Assembly (NCBI RefSeq): GCF_015482775.1
Contig: NZ_CP058214.1
Span: 2,842,501 to 2,906,500, forward strand
From: Kaustia mangrovi
Lineage (GTDB): Bacteria; Pseudomonadota; Alphaproteobacteria; Rhizobiales; Im1
Length of the DNA: 64,000 nucleotides
Reading direction: 5' to 3'
Shown: positions 1-8,320 of the stretch, one piece after another
Layout of the letters: each line of letters opens with the position of its first letter
How positions within the stretch are numbered: position 1 is the stretch's first letter
Notes under the pieces: model-generated
The model's database searches: none
What the model was told of the DNA's origin: nothing
The model's input: only the letters and a program-made list of their open reading frames with translations
Program-made: the position numbers and the translations under genes

Positions 1-1485
1 GATGCCGAGCTCGGCCTGCAGCTCCTGCATGAGCTCCAGAACCTGCGCCTGCACGGAGACGTCGAGGGCGGAGACGGATTCGTCGGCGACGATCACCTTC
101 GGCCCCACGCTCAGGGCCCGGGCGATGCAGATGCGCTGGCGCTGGCCGCCGGAGAATTCGTGCGGATGGCGCGTGCGGTGCTGGGGCTCCAGCCCGACGC
201 GCTCGAACAGCCAGGCGACGCGCTCGTCGATCTCCGCGCCGCGGGCCAGATCGTGGATGACGAGGGGCTCGGCGACGAGGTCGCCCACCGTCATGCGCGG
301 ATCGAGCGAGGCGAAGGGGTCTTGGAAGATCATCTGGATGTCGCGCCGCACGGGCCGCATGGCGCGGTCGTCGAGCCCGGCCGTCCTGTGGCCCGCGATC
401 TCCACGGCTCCCGACCACGGCACGAGATTGAGCAGCGCCTTTCCGGTAGTCGACTTGCCGCAGCCCGACTCGCCGACGAGCGACAGCGTCTCGCCGGGCC
501 TGATGTCGAAGGAGATGCCCTCCACCGCATGGACGCGCCGGATGGGGCGCTGAAGCAGCCCGCCGTGAATGTCGAAGCGCACGGTGAGGTCGCGCACGCT
601 CACCACGGGGGCGCCTTCGGGGGCGGGGGCCGGCGGTGTCGCGCGCGGCGCGCCGCGTACGCGCGGGCCATCCCGGTCGGCGAGGCTGCCGAGCCGGGGC
701 ACGGCGGCGAGCAGCCCCCGCGTATAGGGATCGCGGGGCTCGGAGAAGATCGAGAAGACGTCGCCCGTCTCCACCACCCGGCCCCGGTTCATCACCAGCA
801 CATGGTCGGCCATCTCCGCCACCACGCCCATATCGTGGGTGATGAGCACGACGGCGGTGCCGAACTCGCTCTTGAGGTCGTTCATGAGCGAGAGGATCTG
901 GGCCTGCACCGTCACGTCGAGCGCGGTGGTGGGCTCGTCGGCGATCAGCACCTTCGGATTGCACGACAGCGCCATGGCGATCATCACCCGCTGGCGCATG
1001 CCGCCGGAGAGCTCGTGGGGATACTGGGCGAGGCGGCGCGACGGCTCCGACAGGCGCACCGCCTCCAGCATCTCCAGCGCCCTCGCGCGCGCCGCCCTCG
1101 CCGGCATGTCGCGATGCATGCGCAAGGCTTCCGTGAGCTGCCGGCCCACGGTCATGACCGGGTTGAGCGAGGTCATGGGCTCCTGGAAGATCATCGCGAT
1201 CTCGTCGCCGCGCACGCGCCGCATCTCGCGTTCCGACAGGGCGAGAAGGTCGCGCCCGGCAAGCAGCGCCTCGCCGCCCGTCACGCGCACCGAGCCCGGA
1301 AGCAGGCGCATGAGCGACAGCGAGGTGATCGACTTGCCCGATCCCGACTCGCCGGCGATGCACAGGGTTTCGCCGGCGCGCACGGAGAAGGAGACGTCGT
1401 CGAGAATGACCTTGCCGCCTTCCTCCGAGCGCGCCTCGGCGGAGAGCCCGCGCACGTCGAGAACGATATCGCCCGAAGCGGTCAT
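1..1485 (-). CDS. Dipeptide/oligopeptide-type ABC transporter double ATPase, partial at window edge
   Basis: The gene encodes two ABC ATPase modules in one chain, the arrangement used by Dpp/Opp-type importers that fuse DppD and DppF. Translation from the ATG at 1485 shows Walker A GESGSGKS near residue 45, signature LSGGMRQR and Walker B LIADEPTTALD. A second set follows: [17 protein letters not shown] and VADESVSALD. The 495 visible codons run off the left edge about 20 codons after the second Walker B, so roughly 40-60 residues are missing. It lies downstream of the permeases, binding protein and amidase on the same strand and should energise that importer. A palindromic repeat at 1534-1684 separates it from the amidase gene, so its transcription may be partly uncoupled. 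Confidence 0.9.
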   Translation of the reverse strand, partial: MTASGDIVLDVRGLSAEARSEEGGKVILDDVSFSVRAGETLCIAGESGSGKSITSLSLMRLLPGSVRVTGGEALLAGRDLLALSEREMRRVRGDEIAMIFQEPMTSLNPVMTVGRQLTEALRMHRDMPARAARARALEMLEAVRLSEPSRRLAQYPHELSGGMRQRVMIAMALSCNPKVLIADEPTTALDVTVQAQILSLMNDLKSEFGTAVVLITHDMGVVAEMADHVLVMNRGRVVETGDVFSIFSEPRDPYTRGLLAAVPRLGSLADRDGPRVRGAPRATPPAPAPEGAPVVSVRDLTVRFDIHGGLLQRPIRRVHAVEGISFDIRPGETLSLVGESGCGKSTTGKALLNLVPWSGAVEIAGHRTAGLDDRAMRPVRRDIQMIFQDPFASLDPRMTVGDLVAEPLVIHDLARGAEIDERVAWLFERVGLEPQHRTRHPHEFSGGQRQRICIARALSVGPKVIVADESVSALDVSVQAQVLELMQELQAELGI

Positions 1486-1533
1486 GGCGCTCCCGCTGTC
1501 CTAAAGCCAAGCCTATTGCGACCAGATCGGCCT

Positions 1534-1684
1534 GACCCCCTCATCCTCCCATCGCTTGCGCGATGGGCCCCTCCCTCTCCCGCGAGGGGAGAAGGAAAAG
1601 GGAAAGCGGATGGCCCAAGCGGACCCTCTCCCCTCGCGGGAGAGGGTGGCGCCGCGAAGCGCGCCGGGTGAGGGGGTGTGAGCC
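1534..1684. repeat. Palindromic MITE-like repeat, family A copy 1
   Basis: The intergenic DNA holds nested inverted repeats. The core arms are CCTCTCCCGCGAGGGGAG-like (about 1572-1591) and CCCTCTCCCCTCGCGGGAGA (about 1624-1643), flanked by CCCCCTCATCC and GGGTGAGGGGGTGTGAGCC. Read in reverse complement it matches the element at 5313-5494, including its AATATGCGA-type end. No coding potential was found. It lies between the amidase and ATPase genes of one operon. Confidence 0.85.
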
Positions 1685-1746
1685 AGACATATGCGATAGC
1701 CCTCCCGCCTGGGGAAGGGTGGTTCGATCTCATGACACTCCATCCC

Positions 1747-2691
1747 CTAGTCCAGCACGATGCGCGGGAAATAGAAGGAGACCGCCCAGTTCGGCTGGTC
1801 GACGATCTCGGAAATGCGCAAGTCCCCGCAGACCGAGCACAGCATGTAGGCCTCGACCGGCGTCATGCCGTGGCGTGCGGCGAGAAGCTCCACCATCTGG
1901 GAGAGCGCGGTGCGCGCGCCCTCCATCAGGTCCTCGCCGATGCCCGTCGTCACCTCGTAGCCCTTCTCGTCGAGATGGCGCGAGACGGGGCCGGGCGTGG
2001 TGAAGCGCGGCATGGCGAGATCGGCGCCGCGCACGATGTCGAGCGTCAAGACGGTGTGCATCGGGCTCTCGATGGCGGTGCCGCACACCTCGCCGTCGCC
2101 CTGGGCGGCATGCGTGTCGCCGATGGAGAACAGCGCGCCGGCGACCTCGACGGGCAGATAGAGCTCGGTCCCCGCCGCCAGGTCGCGGATATCCATATTG
2201 CCGCCCATGCGCCGGGGCGGCACGACGGAGTGTAGCCCCGGCTCGGCCGGGGCGAGCCCGATGGTGCCGGCGAAGGGCTTGAGCGGCACGCGCCCGCCCG
2301 GCCCGTAGGCCGCCGGCGCCATGGACACCTTGTCATAGCTCCAGATATGGAGCGCGGGGTCCGGGAACTGGTCGGCGAGCAGCCCGAAGCCCGGAATATT
2401 GGCCGTCCAGCCGAAGCCGGAGGGCTTGTATTCGTGAATGGTGACCTTGAGCGCGTCGCCGGGCTGCGCGCCGTCGACGAAGATCGGCCCGGTCACGGGG
2501 TTGATCTTGCCGAAGTCGAGCCCGGGCACGTCCGCGACGGTGGAGTCCGGGGTCAGCTGGCCGCCGGACGCGTCGATGCACTCGAATTCGAGCGTGGTCC
2601 CCGGCGCGACGGTCATGACGGGCGGGATCGAACGATCCCACCCGAAATGATGATGCGCGCCGTGAATGGTGTGTTCGGCGGCCTGGCACAT
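1747..2691 (-). CDS. fmdA: Acetamidase/formamidase family protein
   Basis: This 314-residue protein belongs to the acetamidase/formamidase family (FmdA_AmdA), metal-dependent hydrolases that release ammonia from short amides such as formamide or acetamide. Visible family segments are the N-terminal HHHFGWD, the APGTTLEFEC strand, DGAQPGDALKV, PPRRMGGNMDIRDL, the FSIGDTHAAQGDGEV active-site region and the C-terminal MLCSVCGDLRISEIVD. There is no signal peptide, so it acts in the cytoplasm. The ATG at 2691 starts 2 bp after the binding-protein stop, with AAGGAAGA inside that gene as ribosome binding site; this tight spacing decides the start. Co-transcription with AmiC/AmiR and an importer suggests amide nitrogen scavenging. 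The exact amide is not determined by sequence. Confidence 0.93.
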   Translation of the reverse strand: MCQAAEHTIHGAHHHFGWDRSIPPVMTVAPGTTLEFECIDASGGQLTPDSTVADVPGLDFGKINPVTGPIFVDGAQPGDALKVTIHEYKPSGFGWTANIPGFGLLADQFPDPALHIWSYDKVSMAPAAYGPGGRVPLKPFAGTIGLAPAEPGLHSVVPPRRMGGNMDIRDLAAGTELYLPVEVAGALFSIGDTHAAQGDGEVCGTAIESPMHTVLTLDIVRGADLAMPRFTTPGPVSRHLDEKGYEVTTGIGEDLMEGARTALSQMVELLAARHGMTPVEAYMLCSVCGDLRISEIVDQPNWAVSFYFPRIVLD

Positions 2692-2693
2692 GG

Positions 2694-4319
2694 TTACTGG
2701 TCTTCCTTGATGTAGACGTAGTCGTAGTGGACGGGAATGTGGACGGGATCGACGAAGATCGCGTCGGGTCCGCCAAGGCGCTTGGAGCGGATCGTGTAGC
2801 GCTTCTCGTTGAAGATCGGCGCCCAGGGCGCCTCCTCCTGGATGGCCACGAAGATGTCGCGCCATTCCGCGATGCGCTCGTCCTGCTTGGCCGTGTCGAC
2901 CATGGCGTCGGCGGCCACCGCGCGCTTGTCGAGCTCCTCGTTGCAGTACCACGACCAGTTCCAGCCGCCCGGCACGGCGCCGCCGCAACCCAGGATCGGC
3001 CCGTAGAAATTGGACGGGTCGGGGAAGTCGGCGATCCAGGCCATGCCGCCCGACCAGATCATGGGCGCCTGGTCCTTCTCGCCGCCCGCCGCGATCACAT
3101 TCGCCTGGGCGAGCGCCTTGATCTGCGCCTTGATGCCGATCTGGGCCAGATCCTGCTGGATCGCCTGGGCGATGCGCGGCTGCGGGTCGGTGTTGGCGAC
3201 GAAGAGCTCCGTCTCGAAGCCGTCCCCGTAGCCCGCCTCCGCCAGCAGCGCCTTCGCGCCGTCGGGATCGTAGGGGATGCCCTCATAGTCCTCCGCGTAA
3301 CCGGGCATGAGCGGCGGCAGCGGCTGGTTGGCCGGCGCGGCGCGGCCATTGATGATGCGCACGATCCGGTCCTTGTTGATCGCCATGTTGACGGCCTTGC
3401 GCACGCGCACGTCGTCGAAGGGCTTCATGGCGACGTTCATGGTGACATAGCCCGTATGGAGCTGGTCGCCTTCCACGATCATGCCCTCGTATTTCGGGTC
3501 CTTGGTGACCTGGAGGAACTTCGCCGGCGGAATGCCGTCGCCGGCGATATCCGTCTCGCCGCGCTCGAGCCTCAGCAGCGCGACGATGGGCTCCTGGCCG
3601 ACCTCGAACACGATCTTGTCGAGCCGCGGCACACCCTCCTTGTAGTAGTCCTCGTTGCGCGCGAAGACGACACGCTGGCCGAGCGTCCACTCCTCCATGC
3701 TGTAGGCGCCGGTCCCGACGGGATGCTTGCCGAAGTCCTGGCCCCATTCCTCGACCGCCTCCTTCGGCACCACATGGGCGAAGTTGAGCGCCATGACATG
3801 CAGGAAGGTCGCGTCGGGGCGCGAAAGCGTGATGCGCACCGTATAATCGTCGACCGCCTCGACACCGGAGAGCGTGTCGGCCTCGCCGGAATTGAGCGCC
3901 TCGAAGCCCTCGATGGCGCCGAAGAACCCGGCGCCGGGGCTCTGCGTCTTCGGATCGATGACACGCTCGAGCGAGTATTTGACGTCGTCGGCCGTCATCT
4001 CGCGGCCATTGTGGAACTTGACGCCCTGCCGCAGCGTGAAGGTATAGGTCTTTCCGTCGCCGGAGATCTCGTAGCCCTCCGCGAGGTCGGGGACGAGCTC
4101 GGTTGTGCCGGGCCTGTAGTCCATGAGCCCGTCGAACAGGCTCTTGATCATCGACCAGTTCTGCCAGTCATAGCCGATGGCCGGATCGAGGGTCGAGACG
4201 TCGTCCTTGTAGGTCACCGTCATGGTGCCGCCCATATGGGGCTCTTCAGCCCACGAGACGGTCGCGGCCATCGCCGCCAATGCGGCGCCGGCCAGAGCGG
4301 ATGTCAGTATCTTGCGCAT
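2694..4319 (-). CDS. ABC transporter substrate-binding protein, peptide/nickel-type (SBP_bac_5)
   Basis: This is a 541-residue periplasmic binding protein of the DppA/OppA class (family 5). It begins with a Sec signal peptide (MRKILTSALAGAALAAMAATVSWA, cleavage near residue 24). The mature part shows DDVSTLDPAIGYDW, the TFTLRQGVKFHNGREMTADDVKYSLERV block diagnostic of the family, and VRKAVNMAINKDRIV. A GGAGGGAG ribosome binding site precedes the ATG at 4319. It sits between the DppB-like permease and the amidase gene. Although this class usually binds peptides or nickel, the context with an amide sensor and amidase suggests the ligand is a larger amide or amide-releasing compound. That specificity is an inference. 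Confidence 0.92.
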   Translation of the reverse strand: MRKILTSALAGAALAAMAATVSWAEEPHMGGTMTVTYKDDVSTLDPAIGYDWQNWSMIKSLFDGLMDYRPGTTELVPDLAEGYEISGDGKTYTFTLRQGVKFHNGREMTADDVKYSLERVIDPKTQSPGAGFFGAIEGFEALNSGEADTLSGVEAVDDYTVRITLSRPDATFLHVMALNFAHVVPKEAVEEWGQDFGKHPVGTGAYSMEEWTLGQRVVFARNEDYYKEGVPRLDKIVFEVGQEPIVALLRLERGETDIAGDGIPPAKFLQVTKDPKYEGMIVEGDQLHTGYVTMNVAMKPFDDVRVRKAVNMAINKDRIVRIINGRAAPANQPLPPLMPGYAEDYEGIPYDPDGAKALLAEAGYGDGFETELFVANTDPQPRIAQAIQQDLAQIGIKAQIKALAQANVIAAGGEKDQAPMIWSGGMAWIADFPDPSNFYGPILGCGGAVPGGWNWSWYCNEELDKRAVAADAMVDTAKQDERIAEWRDIFVAIQEEAPWAPIFNEKRYTIRSKRLGGPDAIFVDPVHIPVHYDYVYIKEDQ

Positions 4320-4366
4320 GGTCTCCCTCCCAGGGTTCACGCAGGGTCGAGGTGAAAAGACGCCCG

Positions 4367-5287
4367 TCATCTCAGCTTGATCCTCGGATCGATGAAGGGC
4401 GCCACGAGATCGGCAAGAAGGTTGCCGAGAACGATGGCCGTGGCCGACACGACGGTCACGCCCATGATGACCGGAATGTCGACGCGCTGGATGGCCTGCC
4501 AGGCGAGCTGGCCGATGCCCGGCCAGCCGAAGACGGATTCCACCACCACGATGCCGCTCATGAAGAGCCCGATATCGATGCCGATCATGGCGATCACGGG
4601 CAGGAGCGCGTTGGGCACGGCATGGGCGACGATGACGCGCCAGCGCCCGGCCCCCTTGGCGCGCGCGGTGCGCACATAGTCCTGCTCCAGCACGTCGAGC
4701 ATGGAGGAGCGCATCATGCGCGAATACCAGCCCGCCCCGAGGAAACCGAGGGACAGGGCCGGCAGGACGATATGGGCCGCCGTGCCGTAGCCCCCGATGG
4801 GGAACCAGCCGAGCTTCACCGCGAAGAGATAGAGCAGCAGGATGCCGACCACGAATTGCGGCGCCGACACACCGACGAAGGAGACGATCATCAGGAGGTT
4901 GTCGCCGATCCGGCGCCGGTTCGCCGCGGCGATCACGCCCATGGTCAGCCCGAAGACGAGCTCCGCGCAGATCGCCGCCGCCATGAGGAGGAGGGTCGGC
5001 GGCAGGCGCGCGGCGATCAGCTCGCCGACCTGCGATTTCTGGATGTAGGAACGTCCGAAATCGCCCTGGATCAGATTCACGAAATAGCGCCAGTACTGCT
5101 CGTAGAAGGGCAGGTTGAGGCCGAGCTGCTCGCGGATGCTCTCCACCGTCGCCGCCGTCGCGCTCCGCCCCGCGATCTGGCGGGCGGGATCGGCGGGTAC
5201 GAGATAGAGCAGCACGAAGGTCACGAAGCTCACCCCGATCAGGATGAGCACGGCCTGCACGAGCCGGCGTATGAGATAGGCTACCAT
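4367..5287 (-). CDS. ABC transporter permease, DppB-like
   Basis: A 306-residue inner-membrane permease of the DppB/OppB family (BPD_transp_1). The N-terminus MVAYLIRRLVQAVLILIGVSFVTF is the typical first membrane helix of DppB proteins. The EAA loop is visible as DYVRTARAKGAGRWRVIVAHAVPNAL, which contacts the ATPase. About six membrane helices are predicted. The start at 5287 was preferred over an upstream ATG because it gives the standard DppB N-terminus. It should pair with the DppC-like permease at 5510-6358. Repeat A copy 2 lies between the two permease genes, which is unusual inside a transporter operon. Confidence 0.92.
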   Translation of the reverse strand: MVAYLIRRLVQAVLILIGVSFVTFVLLYLVPADPARQIAGRSATAATVESIREQLGLNLPFYEQYWRYFVNLIQGDFGRSYIQKSQVGELIAARLPPTLLLMAAAICAELVFGLTMGVIAAANRRRIGDNLLMIVSFVGVSAPQFVVGILLLYLFAVKLGWFPIGGYGTAAHIVLPALSLGFLGAGWYSRMMRSSMLDVLEQDYVRTARAKGAGRWRVIVAHAVPNALLPVIAMIGIDIGLFMSGIVVVESVFGWPGIGQLAWQAIQRVDIPVIMGVTVVSATAIVLGNLLADLVAPFIDPRIKLR

Positions 5288-5312
5288 GGCGACCGTCCCC
5301 GCCGGGCAGGGG

Positions 5313-5494
5313 TGTCGCATATTGCGGGCTCACACCCCCTCACCCGGCGCCTTCGGCGCCACCCTCTCCCGCGAGGGGAGAGGGTTCGCTTGGGGCGCAG
5401 TCCGGAGTTTTCTCCTCTCCCCTTGCGGGAGAGGGAGGGGCCCGTCGCGTAAGCGATGGGAGGGTGAGGGGGTGTGAGCCCGCAATATGCGACA
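5313..5494. repeat. Palindromic MITE-like repeat, family A copy 2, with 33-bp perfect terminal inverted repeats
   Basis: The ends 5313-5345 and 5462-5494 are exact 33-bp inverted repeats beginning TGTCGCATATTGCGGGCTC. Inside lie a second inverted pair, ACCCTCTCCCGCGAGGGG and CCCCTTGCGGGAGAGGGA, and two small hairpins, GGCGCCTTCGGCGCC and CCCGTCGCGTAAGCGATGGG. The element has no ORF and is an inverted relative of 1534-1684. It separates the two permease genes of the amide operon. Confidence 0.9.
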
Positions 5495-5509
5495 GCCGTG
5501 TCACGCATC

Positions 5510-6358
5510 TCAGAACCGCCCCTTTTGCGTCGGGTCGAGGATGTCGCGCAGGGCGTCGCCGACCAGGTTGAAGGCGAGCGCCAGCATGACGATGGCGATG
5601 CCGGGCACGAAGACGAGCCAGGGGGCGGTGGCGAAATAGGTCTGGTTCTCGAAGATGATATTGCCCCAGCTCGGCGTCGGCGGCTGGACGCCCACGCCCA
5701 GATAGCTGAGCGTCGCCTCGAGCAGCACCGTGGTCGCGATGCCGAGCGTGCCCCACACCACCATTGTGGAGACGAGATGCGGCAGGACGTGGCGCATGAG
5801 GATGCGCGGCGGCGTCGCGCCGAGGCTCCGCTCCGCGGTCACGAAGTCGCGTTCGGTGATCGAGGTGGTCTCGGTATAGATGACGCGGGCGACCTGCACC
5901 CAGTTCACCATGGCGATGACCAGCGCCACGATCCACAGGCTCGGGCTGAAGATGGCGGCGAGCACGATGGCGAGCAGCAGGGCGGGAAACGCCATCATGA
6001 GATCGGTGAAGCGCATCAGCGCCGCCCCGACGAAGCCGCGCAGGAAGCCTGCCGTCACGCCCACCACGGCGCCGATCAGAACCGCCGCGCCATTGGCGAC
6101 GATGCCGATGATGAGCGAGGTGCGCGCGCCATAGACGATGCGCGAGAAGAGGTCGCGGCCGAGGAGATCCGTGCCGAACCAGAAGCGCCCGTCCGGCGGC
6201 AGCGGCGCGCCCTCCAGCGTGAGCCCGTCGAAGAGCTGCTCGTTCGGCGAATAGGCGACGATCCACGGCGCGGCGAAGGCGGCGCCGACGACCACCGCGA
6301 TGACCGCCAGCCCGAACAGGGCGAGCTTGCGCCGGGCGAGCTGTCTCAGGATCGCCAT
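5510..6358 (-). CDS. ABC transporter permease, DppC-like
   Basis: A 282-residue permease of the DppC/OppC family. It has the OppC N-terminal membrane helix, the conserved FWFGTDLLGRDLFSRIVYGARTSL segment that follows the periplasmic loop in this family, and the EAA motif ERDFVTAERSLGATPPRILMRHVLP. About six membrane helices are visible. It is the first transporter gene after amiR. Its ATG at 6358 overlaps the 3' end of the amiR reading frame by 13 bp, consistent with translational coupling. Here the DppC-like gene precedes the DppB-like gene, the reverse of the common order. Confidence 0.92.
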   Translation of the reverse strand: MAILRQLARRKLALFGLAVIAVVVGAAFAAPWIVAYSPNEQLFDGLTLEGAPLPPDGRFWFGTDLLGRDLFSRIVYGARTSLIIGIVANGAAVLIGAVVGVTAGFLRGFVGAALMRFTDLMMAFPALLLAIVLAAIFSPSLWIVALVIAMVNWVQVARVIYTETTSITERDFVTAERSLGATPPRILMRHVLPHLVSTMVVWGTLGIATTVLLEATLSYLGVGVQPPTPSWGNIIFENQTYFATAPWLVFVPGIAIVMLALAFNLVGDALRDILDPTQKGRF

Positions 6359-6993
6359 GTCGCCCTCATCCCGTCCTCATCCCGTTTGCCGCCTGGGCGC
6401 GTCGCGCGCGATGCGGTGGGCGATGTCGGCGGGGGCCTTGCGGCGCAGAAGGCCTCCACCGTCTGTCGCCGGCTCATGGCGGCCGACCGGATGCGCGCGA
6501 AGGCGGTGTCCTGGTCGACGCCGCAGGCCGCCATGACGGCGATGACGGCGTCGATCACCTGCGGCCGGCCGCTCAGTCGCTTCTCCAGATCCGCGATCCG
6601 GCGGGCCTGCCGGCGGTGGCGTTCCAGCAGGGCGGAGGCGAGCACCAGCGCGGAGAACACGCCGCTGGAGGAGACCGGCTTGACGATATGCGCCCTCGCT
6701 CCCTGCGCGAGCGCCCATTCGAGCCGGCCCGGCGCCTCCGAGCCGACAATGGCGATCATCGGGATCGGCGGGTCCTCGTTCGCCCATGGGAACTGGCCGT
6801 CGAAGCCCGCATCGCCGTCGAAGAACACCGCGTCGAACGGCCCGTCGGCAAGGTCGAGCGCGGGCCATGAGCGCACGCACACGATACCGAGCCGGGCGAG
6901 CTGGCGCTCGAGCCGGGCGGCATTGGCATCCTCGCGGTGCAGGATCGCGACGCGCCAGCCGCGGAAATTGGGGGTGCGATAGGCGCCGGTCAT
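6346..6993 (-). CDS. amiR: AmiR-type ANTAR antiterminator
   Basis: This 215-residue protein is an AmiR/NasR-class regulator. An N-terminal pseudo-receiver domain (about residues 10-125, with FDAVFFDGDAGFDG and HIVKPVSSSGVFSALV) is followed by a coiled coil (RHRRQARRIADLEKRL) and an ANTAR RNA-binding three-helix domain (VIDAVIAVMAACGVDQDTAFARIRSAAMSRR). AmiR binds paired hairpins in leader RNA and prevents termination; AmiC sequesters it until an amide binds. The gene overlaps the amiC stop (ATGA), as expected for co-translated partners. The last 25 residues (PPPTSPTASR...) look unlike a normal ANTAR end. The +1 frame would instead read RKAPADIAHRIARDA and stop near 6377, so a late frameshift is possible. 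Confidence 0.9.
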   Translation of the reverse strand: MTGAYRTPNFRGWRVAILHREDANAARLERQLARLGIVCVRSWPALDLADGPFDAVFFDGDAGFDGQFPWANEDPPIPMIAIVGSEAPGRLEWALAQGARAHIVKPVSSSGVFSALVLASALLERHRRQARRIADLEKRLSGRPQVIDAVIAVMAACGVDQDTAFARIRSAAMSRRQTVEAFCAARPPPTSPTASRATRPGGKRDEDGMRATWRS

Positions 6994-8153
6994 TGCACCA
7001 CCCTCAGGCTGGGCCGTCCGCCGCCCATGGCGCGGGCCAGCGCGGTGGCGTCGAAGTCGACCAGATAGGGGTCGGCGGCAAGCGGTGCGGGGCTGCTCTC
7101 GACCACCTCGAACTGCCCGTTGCCGGCGATGCGGCCGATATGCGGGCGATGCGCGATGTGGTTGGTGCGCGGGTCCACCTCCAGCGCGCCGGGCGGAGCG
7201 GCGAAGGCGCGCGCGTGCAGGATGCGGCGGACCGGGTCGATCTCGTCGGTGCCGGCCTCCGCGATCGCCTCTGCGAGCATTCGCACCGCGCTGTAGGCCA
7301 TGACGACGAAGGCGGAGACCGGGCGGTCGGGGCCGATACGCTCGCGCAGCCTTGCGCGGAAGGCGGCGTTCTCCGCGCCGTCAATGCTCTCGAAATAGAT
7401 CGCGGTGGAATAGTGGCCGATCCCGGCGGGCCCCACGGCGGCGAGCTCGCATTCCGTCAGATTGCAGCTCACGATGGGAACCCGGTCCGGCCCGAAGCGG
7501 CGGTCGCGGCGGGCGAGCGCCTCATAGGCCGCGAAGAAGGCATAGCTCGACGGGCCGATTAGGTTGTTCAGGATGAAATCCGGCGGGTCGGCCTCGATCT
7601 CCGAGATCATGCGCTCCACGTCGGTCGCGCCCATCGGCAGGTAGCGCTCGCCGAGCACCTCGCCGCCGCAGGCATTGAGGATCTCGCGCGCGATCCTGTT
7701 GGTCTCCCACCCCCAGACATAGTTGGAGCCGACGAGGACGGCGCGCCGGCCGAAGCGCGGAACGACGTGGCGGAACAGCGGCACGATGTGCTGGTTGGGG
7801 CTCGCGCCCGCATAGATCACGTTCTCGCAGCACTCGAAGCCCTCATAGGGGCAGACATACCACAGAAGCGCATCGTGCTTCTCGATGATCGGGATGACCT
7901 CCTTGCGCGCGATGGAGGTGATGGTGCCGACGATGTGGCGGCAGCCATGCTCGCGCAGCATGGCCTCGCTCATGCGGTGATAGGACTCGATGGAGCCCGC
8001 CGGGTTCATCGCGTGGGGCTCGAGGCGCACGGGCCCGCCCGCGTCGTTCACCTCGTCGACGGCCATCAGCGCGCCGTCGAGGCAGTCGCGTCCGATCACG
8101 CTATAGGGCCCGTCCACCGAGTAGAGCAGGCCGACCGGTACGGTCAGCGGCAT
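6990..8153 (-). CDS. amiC: AmiC-type amide sensor, periplasmic-binding-protein fold
   Basis: A 387-residue cytoplasmic sensor resembling Pseudomonas AmiC, the amide-binding negative regulator of AmiR. It has no signal peptide although it is a type I binding-protein fold. Shared landmarks are VGLLYSVDGPYSVIG at the N-terminus, TSIARKEVIPIIEKHDALLWYVCPYEGFE at the ligand cleft, IYAGASPNQH, YFESIDGAENAAF and the C-terminal DPYLVDFDATALARAMGGG. It is the first gene of the operon, and its stop overlaps the amiR start. Urea- and branched-chain-amino-acid-binding proteins are relatives, but the missing signal peptide and the amiR neighbour favour AmiC. The ligand is presumably a short amide. Confidence 0.92.
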   Translation of the reverse strand: MPLTVPVGLLYSVDGPYSVIGRDCLDGALMAVDEVNDAGGPVRLEPHAMNPAGSIESYHRMSEAMLREHGCRHIVGTITSIARKEVIPIIEKHDALLWYVCPYEGFECCENVIYAGASPNQHIVPLFRHVVPRFGRRAVLVGSNYVWGWETNRIAREILNACGGEVLGERYLPMGATDVERMISEIEADPPDFILNNLIGPSSYAFFAAYEALARRDRRFGPDRVPIVSCNLTECELAAVGPAGIGHYSTAIYFESIDGAENAAFRARLRERIGPDRPVSAFVVMAYSAVRMLAEAIAEAGTDEIDPVRRILHARAFAAPPGALEVDPRTNHIAHRPHIGRIAGNGQFEVVESSPAPLAADPYLVDFDATALARAMGGGRPSLRVVQ

Positions 8154-8234
8154 GAGCCGTCATCCCCTCCGGAAGGCACCGGCCCCGGACAGGCGCGATG
8201 CTGCCCTGCCTCGGAACCGAAGCCCTCAAAACGC

Positions 8235-8278
8235 AAAAAACCCCACACGCCGAGCGCCGGGAGGGGCTGGCGGTGAGG
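8235..8278 (-). terminator. Leader terminator upstream of amiC
   Basis: Minus-strand RNA CCUCACCGCC (8278-8269) pairs with GGCG-U-GUGGGG (8251-8241). This gives ten base pairs with one bulged U and one U-G wobble, followed directly by six U (8240-8235). It lies about 80 nt before the amiC ATG with no gene ending upstream, so it can only attenuate the amiC operon. Its 5' arm overlaps the second ANTAR hairpin. Confidence 0.8.
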
Positions 8279-8320
8279 CTCCATTGCCTGAACGTCCATT
8301 GCTGGTCGAATGTCGACGTT
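8276..8320 (-). promoter_or_regulatory. Candidate ANTAR (AmiR) RNA-binding element in the amiC leader
   Basis: On the minus strand two hairpins stand in tandem, 1 nt apart. The first (8320-8291) pairs AACGTC with GACGTT and CATT with AATG around an 8-nt loop. The second (8289-8276) is AGGC-AATGGA-GCCT, a 4-bp stem with a hexaloop carrying A at position 1 and G at position 4, which is the published ANTAR recognition pattern. The first loop is not canonical. The 3' arm of the second hairpin shares 3 nt with the terminator at 8235-8278. Confidence 0.7.

Noticed and set aside
6346-6400. Possible frameshift at the 3' end of amiR
   Set aside because: The +1 frame gives a slightly more ANTAR-like tail, but the reading frame used already covers the three-helix domain, so the evidence is balanced and it is only noted in the gene entry.
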